Shown one piece after another: positions 9,578 to 17,878 of a stretch of DNA of 22,328 bases (its first letter is position 1; each line of letters opens with the position of its first letter). A program made the translations under genes and the position numbers. Location of the stretch: assembly GCA_002422305.1 (NCBI GenBank), contig DIUG01000005.1, positions 1 through 22,328 of the forward strand, read 5' to 3'. Under the pieces are notes generated by a model. It was not told where the DNA came from, did not search any database, and saw only the letters and a list, made by a program, of their open reading frames with translations. Source of the stretch: Patescibacteria group bacterium UBA6164. GTDB lineage: Bacteria > Patescibacteriota > Gracilibacteria > BD1-5 > UBA6164.

Positions 9578-10897
9578 CTAAAAATTAATTATAAACTCAC
9601 TTCATTTTCATAACTCACTTTTTACCTCTATTTTCCAATTATACAACTTTATAATTCTTTTTACTATAAAAAGTCAAATTCAAAATCATTCTACATTAAA
9701 ATCTTTTCTATAAAACTTCTCCCAAATATCTTTTAAAACTTCTTCAGGCATTCAAATTCAATTATCTTTTATATAAAGCATTTTTTCATTTAATCATATT
9801 TCTAATTTTAAATTATTTTTTGAAAACTTTATTGCATTTGTAAGTAAATTTTCAATTATAATACTAAAAATCATTAATTCTATTTCTTTAAAAATATTTT
9901 TTTCTATTTTATAATCTATTTGTATTTTTTTTGATGAAAAAGATTTTAAAAAGTTAGAAATAAATTTTTCTAAATATTCACTTAAATTAATTTTTTCTTT
10001 TTTAAATTCCTCTATTCATTCAGTAACTCTTGATAATAAAAATAAAGTTTCAAGTAATTTATTCATTTTTTTTGTATCTTGTTTTATTCAATCAAGCAAA
10101 ATATTTAAATCTTCTTTTTTCAATTTTCATTTTTCGTGTTTTTTATTAAAAAGATCTATTTTTGAATTAATAATCATTAAAGGAGTTTTAAACTCATGAC
10201 TAACATCGGTTATAAATTGTTTTAAATTTTTTGTTTGTGATTTTATTTTATCAAAACTATTATTTAATGCATTTGCAAGAATTTTTATTTCATCATTTTC
10301 TCAAGTTGAACAAACTTCTATTTTATGAAAATTATCTATACTCAAGTTTTTAGCCTCTTTTGATATTTTTTCTAAATCACTAAGTGCATATTTTGAAATT
10401 TTTCTTCATATAAAAAAATATAAAAATCACCATAAAAACATTATTACAAAACTTAATTTTATAATAATAATTTGAGATTTCATATAAAAAGTAGTATCAA
10501 AAAGAACTTTTACTCTTCAAATATCTTTATAATAATTAGAAAATATAAAGTATATTTTATTATTTTCTTTTATAAAATATCTATCTTTTAATTGTTCTGG
10601 TTCTGAATGTAGTTTTTTTGAAACTCAACCAGAACATAAAATTTCTCAATCATCTTTTATAATAATTGTGTCTTTTTCTAAAATATATTTTTCAAAAGCT
10701 TCTTTATTATCCTTATTTATTCAAAAATTATAATTTTTATTTACATCATATAAACTTTCTTTTTTTTGATCATTATACCAAATGAAAAAGTAAATTATGT
10801 TTATGAAAATTAATAAAATAATTAATGATATAAAATTAAATATTGAAAATATTAAAGAAATTCTATCAGATGTTTTTAGTTTTTTTAAGTATTTCAT
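9578..10897 (-). CDS. Membrane sensor histidine kinase (TCS 1)
   Basis: A 439-residue kinase. Helix 1 is at about 13-40, an extracytoplasmic sensor region at 41-140 and helix 2 at about 143-163, followed by a HAMP linker. The dimerisation box FITDVSHEFKTPL carries the phospho-accepting H234. The ATPase part has the N box (IIENLLTNAIKFS), G1 box IKDNGIGMP, an F box (IWEKFYRKD) and G2 box FGIGLFIVKRI. The sensor region has no recognised domain and a single Cys in the EILCSGG stretch. It precedes its regulator by 3 bases and heads a series that continues with thioredoxin and ccdA, which suggests that it senses an envelope redox or folding condition (inference). A -10 like TATTAT (minus strand, 10917-10912) lies about 15 bases before the ATG. 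Confidence 0.95.
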
Positions 10898-10982
10898 AAT
10901 TTAGATTTTTTATAATATTATTTCTCTGATTAATTAATTTAAAATAGTAGGATTCAAAAATAAGTCTAATATAATTTATAAC

Positions 10983-11023
10983 AAAATCAATTTTTTTCTT
11001 AAAATAAGAAAAAAATTGATTTT
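10983..11023. terminator. Strong AT-only hairpin between divergent genes
   Basis: Perfect 19-bp inverted repeat (arms 10983-11001 and 11005-11023) with a 3-base loop and flanking T- and A-tracts, so it has terminator form in both directions. It lies between the divergent kinase (start 10897) and epimerase (start 11129) genes, where no transcript needs to end. It may insulate the two promoters, or be an operator. Confidence 0.6.
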
Positions 11024-11069
11024 TTAAAATCCAATTATAATAATTTTCAAGTACTATTTATATAAAAAT

Positions 11070-11097
11070 TTTGCAACCAATAAAAAGTTTGTATAAT
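11070..11097 (+). promoter_or_regulatory. Promoter of the UDP-GlcNAc 2-epimerase gene
   Basis: TTTGCA at 11070-11075 and TATAAT at 11092-11097 with a 16-base spacer form a good vegetative-type promoter. The expected transcript start near 11104 leaves a leader of about 25 bases. Confidence 0.6.
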
Positions 11098-11128
11098 AAA
11101 AATAGTTTATTTTATATACAAACTTTTT
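11082..11128. promoter_or_regulatory. 14-bp palindrome spanning the -10 box and reaching the start codon
   Basis: Inverted repeat AAAAAGTTTGTATA (11082-11095) and TATACAAACTTTTT (11115-11128), with a 19-base spacer. The left arm overlaps the TATAAT box and the right arm touches the ATG at 11129. Because transcription would start inside the spacer, the RNA would not contain both arms. This favours a repressor operator on DNA over an RNA hairpin. Confidence 0.55.
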
Positions 11129-12520
11129 ATGATTAATAATATTATTGAAGATAATAGTGTTTTTATAAGACCAAATTTTTGGTTTGATTTAGAAAATACA
11201 GAAAAAAAATATGCACATGTTATAATGATTGCGACAAAACCTGATATTATAAAACAAGCACCGTTATATTTAGAACTTAAAAATAGGGGAGAATTGGTTA
11301 TACTTATTCATACAGGACAACATTTTGATTATAATTTAAGTAAATGAGTTTTAGCTGAATTTTGAATGGATGTTGATATAAATTTAAATATCTATTGAAA
11401 TATTCATAAAAAATATTCATTAATTGTTGAAAGACTTTGAGATTTACTTGTAGATTTTTATAATACATATAAAAAAATACCTGTTCCTTATGTTCATTGA
11501 GATACAATGACAGCTACGACAGCAGATAAAGCAGCTTTTTTAAATAAATTTGCAGTTGTGCATGTGGAAGCTTGAATAAGAACTTTTACACCAAATAAAG
11601 AATTTTATCATAAATTATTTCGAAATTTTAGTAATCAAAAATTTGATTGGGAAAAATATTATGCATCACTTCAAAATTTTGATATTTATGAAAGATGAAG
11701 TATAGAACCATATCCTGAACAATTTGATACAAGAGCAATTGAATGATCAACTTGATTTTTTGCAACACCAGTAAAATTATATCAAAAAACATTAATTGAT
11801 GAATGATTTCCAAAAGAACATATAAAAGTGGTGTGAAATACAGTAGCTGATGCAATAAAATTATCAATGGAAAAAATTCCAAATTCTACTGCATTTGAAA
11901 AATTTCCAAATATGAAATGAAAACCTTTTATTTTTATAACAATTCATAGAAGAGAAAATACTCTTAAAAAGGAAAGATTTTTAGTAATATACAATGCAAT
12001 AAAAAAATTAATAGAGGATTGAATTTATGTTTGTTTTTTATGACTTTATGCTTCAGAATTTGCAATTGATAATTTTTGATTAAGAGCAGATATAGAAAAA
12101 TTAACTGAAAAATATAGTGATAATTTTGCTTATTGACCTGCATTAGCTCATCATGCTGAAGTTATGGATATGATAAGTAAAGCCTGAGCAGTTGTAACTG
12201 ATTCTTGAAGTATGCAAGAGGAAGCAAATATTGTTTGAGTTCCATGTGTTACTGTTAGATTTTGATCAGATAGAACTGAAACAATTCTTGCTTGAACAAA
12301 TATTATTGCTCCACCTATAAATTCAAAATTAATAGTAGAAATTATAAAAGGTGCTATTTGAAATAAATCAATGATTAAAAAACAACATTTATATTGAGAA
12401 AATGTATCTAAAAAAATAGTTGATGAAGTGCTTGAAATGTTAAAAAAAGATTGAAAATTATTTAAATTTGATGATGAAAGGCTTGAATTAGAACAATTTT
12501 TTGACTGGAATATAAAATAA
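11129..12520 (+). CDS. wecB: UDP-N-acetylglucosamine 2-epimerase (non-hydrolysing), enlarged
   Basis: A 463-residue enzyme of the WecB/MnaA fold, interconverting UDP-GlcNAc and UDP-ManNAc for surface polysaccharide. Family motifs appear in order: IATKPDIIKQAPL (substrate loop, K37), HTGQHFDYN, VHGDTMTA, VEAGIRT (E147), a GNTVADAI motif, HRREN (273-277), DSGSMQEEA (358-366) and GSDRTETILAGTN near the end. It exceeds the usual 370-380 residues by an N-terminal extension of about 30 and an insertion of about 55 between VEAGIRT and the FATP segment. The insertion (LFRNFSNQKFDWEKYY and onward) is aromatic-rich. No other sugar-nucleotide gene is nearby. The gene stands alone, with its own promoter upstream and a palindromic element downstream. 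Confidence 0.92.
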
Positions 12521-12688
12521 AAAACGTTACTATCAACTGAGAATATATTTAATTAAGATAATAGCTTAATATAACAAAGGGCTAAAGCCCTCTGTTGACA
12601 AACTGATTTTAACTTTTGTGTAATATTTTGTCAACAGAGGGCTTTAGCCCTTTGAATAATTTATTTCAGTTGATAGTAAATAAAAAAC
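12517..12688. mobile_element. Nested palindromic element, REP/BIME- or MITE-like
   Basis: Concentric structure: 9-bp direct repeats ATAAAAAAC at 12517-12525 and 12680-12688; 14-bp inverted repeats TTACTATCAACTGA (12527-12540) and its complement (12666-12679); and a perfect 28-bp inverted repeat at 12575-12602 and 12627-12654. Each 28-bp arm itself contains a small palindrome (AGGGCTAAAGCCCT or AGGGCTTTAGCCCT). This is the most GC-rich stretch in the neighbourhood and encodes nothing. Two REP-like hairpins facing each other resemble a BIME, and flanking direct repeats resemble a target-site duplication. The direct repeats are A-rich and could be chance. It also covers the epimerase stop codon and lies between convergent genes, so it can act as a terminator. 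Confidence 0.6.
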
Positions 12689-12715
12689 AATTTTTAAATT
12701 TAAAAATTGTTTTTT
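12682..12715. terminator. Bidirectional terminator palindrome
   Basis: Perfect 34-base palindrome (arms 12682-12698 and 12699-12715) whose outer edges are A- and T-runs of six. It overlaps the stop codon of the coiled-coil gene (12714-12716) and serves transcription on the minus strand. Confidence 0.7.
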
Positions 12716-13559
12716 ATTTTATAGATTCTTTAAAAGTTTCTAATTTAGATATTGCTATTAAAAATATTTGTACTTTTTTATCATATAAATTAGTATCTTT
12801 TTTTACTATTAATCAAGAGCTATTAGTAGATAAATTCATATTTTTAATATTTTCAAGTTTTTCTTTTATTTTTAATATTGTTTTATTTAAAATTTTCTTT
12901 TTTGATTCTATATTTAATAATTTAAAAGTTTCATTATTATTTAAATTCTTAATCTTTTCATCTAGTTTCGTCTCCATTATTTTATTTATATTTTCATTTA
13001 TAAAATCTTTGTGTTCTTGTATTTTTCATTCTATATTTACAACTTTTGTATTTAATATTTCTTTTTTGGCTATTATTTTTGTAGAAATATCTTTCTGTTC
13101 ATTAAATATCTTTGCATCTACTTTTATATATTCAATATATTTATCTTTATATTCATTAATAATATATGGTATTAATCAATTATAAAATTTCCTTTTTTCC
13201 TCTAATAATGCCTTTTTTTCTTCAATAACTATTTTTTGTTCTTTTGCTTTTTGATATAATTCATTTTCTATTTTGGATTTATTTGAATTATATATATTTA
13301 TCAAATTAGTAATTTGATTTAATTCTACAATAGTTAAATCATTTCTTAAATATGTTTTTAATTCATTATCAGTATTTAAATTTTTTAGATCATTATCTAA
13401 TTCTACATAAACTTTATCTAAATAATCTATATTTTCTTTTAACTCTTTTATAGTTTTTCAATCAACATTAAAATCTAATCCATTATCATATGAATTAGTA
13501 GTTGAATAAAACGATATAGTAATTAATACTAAAAATTTATAAAAGATTTTTCTTTTCAT
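12714..13559 (-). CDS. Secreted coiled-coil protein of unknown function
   Basis: A 281-residue protein with a signal peptide (KRKIFYKFLVLITISFYS, cleavage near residue 23) and then an almost wholly helical, Lys/Glu/Asn/Ile-rich body. Heptad-like runs, such as KAKEQKIVIEEKKALLEEKR at about 105-125, indicate long coiled coils. There are no cysteines, no second membrane segment and no catalytic motif that I recognise. Glycines are few and TGA is used for several. The plan resembles periplasmic or secreted coiled-coil proteins such as the N-terminal part of murein-hydrolase activators, but the M23 domain is absent. It lies downstream of the RR-HK pair on the same strand, behind a terminator-like hairpin and a possible regulator binding site, so it may be a target of that system. 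Confidence 0.85.
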
Positions 13560-13578
13560 AATTGTTATAAGTTAAAAA

Positions 13579-13628
13579 TTAGGGAATTTATTAAAGTAAT
13601 TTGGCTTTAACCTTTTTTTATTCCCTAA
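13579..13628 (-). terminator. Terminator or attenuator between HK 2 and the coiled-coil gene
   Basis: Nested hairpin: outer 9-bp stem TTAGGGAAT/ATTCCCTAA (13579-13587 with 13620-13628) and inner 6-bp stem TTAAAG/CTTTAA (13591-13596 with 13605-13610). Read on the minus strand it is followed by five T. It lies 68 bases after the kinase stop and 20 bases before the coiled-coil start, so it may end the kinase transcript or attenuate the next gene. Confidence 0.6.
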
Positions 13629-13674
13629 CTAGTGAAAATATAGTAATCAAAAAATATAAATATACAAGTTTATA

Positions 13675-13693
13675 ATGTGAAGTTTATGTGAAG
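13675..13693 (-). promoter_or_regulatory. Direct-repeat operator resembling a PhoB/PhoP box
   Basis: ATGTGAAG occurs at 13675-13682 and 13686-13693, an 11-bp period (minus strand: CTTCACAT AAA CTTCACAT). OmpR/PhoB-family regulators bind tandem direct repeats with this spacing, and TTCACA-N5-TTCACA is close to the PhoP consensus known in Bacillus. It lies upstream of the coiled-coil gene and just beyond the end of the kinase gene, with AT-rich -10 candidates (TATATT, TATAAA) downstream on the minus strand. Confidence 0.5.
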
Positions 13694-13696
13694 ATT

Positions 13697-15022
13697 TTAA
13701 AAGTAAATTTTAAAACTAAATCATTTTCATATATCTGATTTTATTTCATATCTCCAAGAATGTGATAAAATTATTTTACTTATTATACTTAATCATACTC
13801 ATATTCATCTATAATTTATATCTCAAGTCTTTTCTATATTTCATTGATAAAATTTTTCTGTTAAAAAGGGAACTTCAGAATTTTTTATTCATTTTCAATT
13901 ATCTATAAAATCGATATATTTTTTTGTAATATTAATTGTTAATAATGTATCTTTTCATGCATATTTTAAAAAATTTCAAATCACATTATGAACTACCTGT
14001 TTAAATAAATTTATATCTAATCAAATAAGTAATTTTTCATCTCAAGAAACTTTTATTCTTTGCTTATTTTCTTTCAGACTTTTTTTATGAGTTTCTACTA
14101 AATCTTTTACTAATTCTGAAATATTTTCTTCTTTTTTTACTACTAAAAGTTTTTCTCTATCACTTCTTTCATAATCCATAATCCTATTAACTAAAGATAT
14201 TAATCTTTTCATTTCATCAGTTATAGATTTTAAATTTTTTTCATTAAGTTTTATAACTCAATCAAGTATTCATTCTAAATAACATTGTATTGAAGTAATA
14301 GGTGTTTTTAATTCATGAGAAATATCAGCTAATAATCTAGATCTTATTCAAGCTTGTAAATTAAGTTTTTTATTTAAATTATTTATAGATGTAATTAATA
14401 ATCATATTTCATCTTTTTTATTATGATAATCTACTTCTATAGTATCTTCAGCTCAATTTATATCTTTTGAATTAATTGCATTTTTAATATTTTCAGTAGC
14501 TTTTTTTATAGGTAAAATAGTTATCCTAATAAAAATTAATAATCAAAATATTATTATAGATATAGCAATAATATTTGTAATAAGAATAGAAATAAGTATT
14601 TTATTAACAAATTTATATTCTAATGAATTTTTATTTCTCAAAGCCTCTAAAACTTTTGAAAAATTATCAGTAGGTATTATTTCTTCAATATATTTTGTTG
14701 AAATTCAGCTTTTAACTAGATAATTAATTACTATATCAATATTTTTTTGTTTAGTTAATGGTATTTTTCAATTATTATCTCATAATAATTCAAAAAACTC
14801 TATTTCTGTATCAGAAAATATACTATCTATATCATCTATAGTTTGTTTTTCTATAACATCATTTATATATTCTATAGTTATTAAATCTCTAGATTTTATT
14901 TTTTCAGAAATATAATTTTTTAAATTTGTAGAATAAAATAAATAAAATGCTATAATATTTATTGATGCAATAAATGTAATACTTATAATCAAAGAAATAA
15001 TAAATTTTCTAGCTAATGTCAT
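13697..15022 (-). CDS. Membrane sensor histidine kinase (TCS 2)
   Basis: A 441-residue kinase with helix 1 at about 6-30, an acidic outer region 31-140 and helix 2 at about 142-167. A HAMP linker follows, beginning near P171 (RITILPIKKA). The phospho-accepting H236 lies in LADISHELKTPITS. ATP-binding motifs: N box VVHNVIGNFLKYA, in which NAxKY is relaxed to NFLKY, G1 box IDNGKGI, and a G2-like GIGVGLSIISKI. The sensor region is not a recognised domain; it is rich in Ile, Asp and Glu. It follows its response regulator by 9 bases, the reverse of the gene order in the other system. Not orthologous-looking to the first kinase beyond the shared core. Confidence 0.94.
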
Positions 15023-15031
15023 TATTTATAA

Positions 15032-15703
15032 TTAAATATTAATTCTATATCATTCTCATCTAATAGTAAGAATAAAATCTTTTTTTCATACCTTTTTTCT
15101 CAAATTTTTAATATGTGTATCTACTGTTCTATCATAAATATATTTATCATATCAAATAATTTCTTTCATAATAGTATCTCTTGTAACTATTTTTCATTTT
15201 TCTAAAATAATTTTTTTTAAGATAAAATATTCATTTCAAGTCAATATTATTTTTTTTCAATCAACTTTAACTATTTTTTTATCAATATCTATTTCTACTC
15301 ACTGAAGATTAATTATATAAGAATCATCTGGAATATTATTATTTCATAATCTTCTAACTATAGTGTTTATTCTAGCTAATAATTCTCTAGGAGAAAATGG
15401 TTTTGCTATATAATCATCAGCTCAATTTTCTAATCAATTTACTCTATCTAATTCACTAGATCTAGCAGTAAGCATTATAATAGGTATAACAGAAAAAGTT
15501 CTTACTTCTTTTGTAATTTCTATTCAATTTTTTCAAGGTAAATTTAAATCCAAAATAATTAAATCTGGATTTAACTCTTTTACTTTTAATACTGCATCAA
15601 ATCACTCATTATGTAATTCAATTTTGAAATTAGAATTTTCTAAATATAATTTTAGAGAGGCAGAAATTCATTTATCATCTTCTATTATTAATATTTTTTT
15701 CAT
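15032..15703 (-). CDS. OmpR/PhoB-family response regulator (TCS 2)
   Basis: A 223-residue regulator with a canonical receiver: acidic pair ED at 8-9, phospho-acceptor D52 in LILDLNLPGKNG, T79 in MLTARSSE, the GADDY segment and K101 in AKPF. The winged-helix output (about 130-223) has LTGNEYFILKKIIL, VDTHIKNLRKK and the closing RGEGYRIN, as expected for the OmpR/PhoB family. It starts the minus-strand operon with the kinase 9 bases downstream and is transcribed away from rpmF out of a shared 138-base intergenic region. The receiver is closer to the family consensus than that of the first system. Confidence 0.95.
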
Positions 15704-15734
15704 ATTTTTAAAAATAATTTATTTGTATATCTTT

Positions 15735-15798
15735 TATATAATACAAATTTCTACATTTTTTTCAAATAAAATTTGCAATTTACAAAAAAAGTTATAAA
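15735..15798. promoter_or_regulatory. Divergent promoter region of rpmF and the TCS 2 operon
   Basis: On the plus strand TTTGCA (15772-15777) and TATAAA (15793-15798) lie 15 bases apart, matching the TTTGCA-TATAAT pair before the epimerase gene. On the minus strand an AT-rich TATTATATA-like -10 around 15745-15735 precedes the regulator start at 15703. The remaining bases of the gap show no further structure. Confidence 0.4.
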
Positions 15799-15841
15799 AT
15801 CCGTGTGTAAAAAATACCTTTTATTATTTAATATATAGATT

Positions 15842-16054
15842 ATGGCATTTTGACCAAAGAAAAAAACATCTAAATCTAGAACTAATACTAGAACTACGAA
15901 TTGGATAAAATTAACTGCTAAAAAGTTAAAAAACAGAGTAATGTTAAACAAAGAACAAAATTGACTAGCTCACTTTATGGCTGAAGATGGTACTTATAAT
16001 GGTAGAACTGTTGTAAAAGCTAAGACTAAAAAAACTAAAGTGACTAGAATATAG
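15842..16054 (+). CDS. rpmF: Ribosomal protein bL32, without zinc ribbon
   Basis: A 70-residue basic protein that starts with the bL32 signature FGPKKKTSKSRTNTRT (family: PKKKTSKSRRDMRRS, here with TGA for the glycine). After the variable middle it has LAHFMAEDGTYNGRTVV, corresponding to the LPHRVCPxCGYYxGREVV end of the family. It is a component of the large ribosomal subunit near the peptidyl-transferase region. The four zinc-binding cysteines present in many bL32 proteins are all missing, as in the C-minus forms, and a Lys/Thr-rich tail (AKTKKTKVTRI) is added. It is a single-gene transcript closed by the hairpin just downstream. Confidence 0.88.
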
Positions 16055-16064
16055 TTATTTAAAT

Positions 16065-16103
16065 AAAAATAACATAGATATTTTTATGTCTATGTTATTT
16101 TTT
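16065..16103 (+). terminator. Rho-independent terminator of rpmF
   Basis: 14-bp stem AAAAATAACATAGA (16065-16078) with its complement at 16089-16102, a 10-base loop and a following T-run. It starts 11 bases after the rpmF stop. Confidence 0.85.
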
Positions 16104-16132
16104 GTGATTTTTTAATTATATCTTTAATAATA

Positions 16133-16615
16133 ATGACAAATAAAACAACCCGTAGAAAGAGTAGAAAACTATTATTTCAAGAATTATATGCTATGTCATT
16201 AAATGACTTTGATATTACATTATTCAGAAAATCATTTTTTGAAGATGTTTTTACATTTTATCCCGATGAAGATTATATTAATGAGATGGGAAAAATAGTT
16301 AGATTTTATGAACCATTTTTTATAAGTATTTTACAAAAATATACACCTAAATTCAATGTAAAAACAATGAGTTTATCATATATTTTACCTATTTATATAT
16401 GTTTATCTGAAATGTTTTTTTTATCTGAAGAAATTCCTTGAAAAGTTTCAATAAATGAAGCAATAGAATTAGCAAAACTTTATTGAGATGATTCTTCTAA
16501 AAAAATTGTTAATTGAGTACTAAATAAAGTTTTTGAAAATATAGAAGAGTTAAATAAAATTAAATTAAATGATTATAGTTATATAAATGATACTTGTTTT
16601 AAAAAATTGATTTAA
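16133..16615 (+). CDS. nusB: Transcription antitermination factor NusB
   Basis: A 160-residue all-helical protein of the NusB family. The start TTRRKSRKLLFQELYAMS matches the basic first helix that contacts boxA RNA, and the end has the diagnostic VSINEAIELAKLYGDDSSKK with IVNGVLNKV. NusB with NusE binds boxA of rRNA leader transcripts and promotes antitermination. It is about 20 residues longer than the usual 140, through a looser middle region (DEDYINEMGK and onward). The start ATG at 16133 is preceded by an AT-only sequence with no Shine-Dalgarno. It appears to be a single-gene unit between two terminators. Confidence 0.93.
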
Positions 16616-16652
16616 ATTTTATAAAAAAGCAAACAAATATTGAACTGCCATT

Positions 16653-16690
16653 AAAAAGTAGAGTGTATTAAAAAATACACTCTACTTTTT
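16653..16690 (+). terminator. Rho-independent terminator of nusB
   Basis: Perfect 17-bp stem (16653-16669 with 16674-16690, core GTAGAGTGTATT) with a 4-base loop and a run of T at the end. This is one of the strongest hairpins in the window. The remaining 166 bases to the next gene are AT-rich with no other clear structure than a promoter candidate. Confidence 0.9.
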
Positions 16691-16829
16691 TTATTTTTTT
16701 CTATAAAAGAAAGCTTTTAAATTTAACCTTTTTTCTTTACTTTTAAGATAAAAAAAATATTATAATTATACAAAAATAAAAAGCTTAAAGTTAAGAAATA
16801 ATTTATTAATTTTAAATTTTTTATTTTTC

Positions 16830-16835
16830 TATAAT
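16830..16835 (+). promoter_or_regulatory. Candidate -10 box of the rnc-yggT-ftsW operon
   Basis: TATAAT lies 21 bases before the rnc ATG, so a transcript would have a leader of only about 15 bases. No convincing -35 box is visible. Confidence 0.4.
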
Positions 16836-16856
16836 ATTTTATTATTAACTGTAAAA

Positions 16857-17585
16857 ATGGTTATTAGAAAAAAAGCTATTCAAAACGAAGCTTTAATAGA
16901 AAAATTTGATAAATTATTGAAAACATTGGATATAAAATATAAAGATATTTCTCATTATATACTAGCTTTTATACATAGATCTGTAGTAAATGAAAAACCT
17001 GATTTTACTCCAGAACATAATGAAAGATTAGAATTTTTATGAGATGCTGTATTAGAATTAGTTATTACTAATAATTTATTTAATGATTATCCTAAAAAAA
17101 CAGAATGAGAATTAACAGATATAAGAAGTGCTCTTGTTAGATGAACAAATCTTTCTAAAATAGCTAAACAATTAAATTTTGCTAATTACTTAGTATTATG
17201 AAAATGAGAAGAAATGACATGATGAAGAAAAAATGATTTTTTATTAGCAAATGTGGTTGAATCTTTAATTTGAGCAATTTATATAGATTTATGATTAGAT
17301 ATAACAACAAATTTTATAAATAAATATATATATCCATCAATAAATAATATTTTAGAAAATAATTTAGTAAAAGATTATAAAACTACTATACAAGAATTTG
17401 CACAAGCAGTATTTGAAATAACACCTAGTTATCGTGTATTAAATGAATCATGACTAGATCATGATAAAACTTTTGAAGTATGAGTTTATTTAAAAGATAA
17501 AATTGTTTGAAAATGAATTTGATCTAGTAAAAAGAAAGCACAAGAAAAAGCAGCAGAAGATTGATTTAATAATTTAAAAAAATAA
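16857..17585 (+). CDS. rnc: Ribonuclease III
   Basis: A 242-residue double-strand-specific endoribonuclease. The RNase III signature ERLEFLGDAVLELV is at residues 56-69, with its glycine encoded by TGA. The second metal-binding glutamate is E135, in the ANVVESLIGAIYIDLG stretch. A double-stranded RNA-binding domain fills about 168-240 (DYKTTIQEFAQ, GLDHDKTFEVGVYL, then the GSSKKKAQEKAAEDG helix). Length and order match the family, so the enzyme should be active in rRNA processing and mRNA turnover. It heads an operon with yggT 2 bases downstream. Confidence 0.97.
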
Positions 17586-17587
17586 AA

Positions 17588-17875
17588 ATGAAATTACTTA
17601 TAGTTATAATAATTTTTTTAAAACTAATATCATATTTAGTTATTTTTGATGTTATATTATCATGGTTAGTAATGTTTTGATTAAAAATAAGACCTAAATT
17701 TGTATCTGATATATTAGATCCAATATATTTATATATAAAAAAAATAATTCCTACTAATATTTGACCATTTGAATTAACTCCTATAATAATAATTTTTATT
17801 ATTTATTTTATAGAGTGAACAATATATATATTATTTCCTGAAATAATTCCGGAAATAAATAACTTACTAAATTAA
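17588..17875 (+). CDS. yggT: YggT family membrane protein
   Basis: A 95-residue protein with two membrane helices (about 5-29 and 65-83) around a short loop. The family signature is plain: FDVILSWL, IRPKFVSDILDPIY, the IIPTNIGPFELTP motif, then IIIFIIYFIE. YggT proteins sit near cell-division and osmotic-response genes in many bacteria; their biochemical role is not settled. Here it lies between rnc and ftsW with gaps of 2 and 3 bases, which ties it to the division protein. Confidence 0.9.
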
Positions 17876-17878
17876 TAT

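Noticed and set aside
12616..13185. A 189-codon open frame on the plus strand
   Set aside because: It is antisense to the coiled-coil gene, starts inside the palindromic element and reads as low-complexity Phe/Ile/Ser. The minus-strand frame has a signal peptide, TGA glycines and a terminator.
16693..16856. Possible tRNA or small RNA between nusB and rnc
   Set aside because: Only AT-rich sequence and short complementary pieces; no cloverleaf, CCA end or strong hairpin after the nusB terminator.
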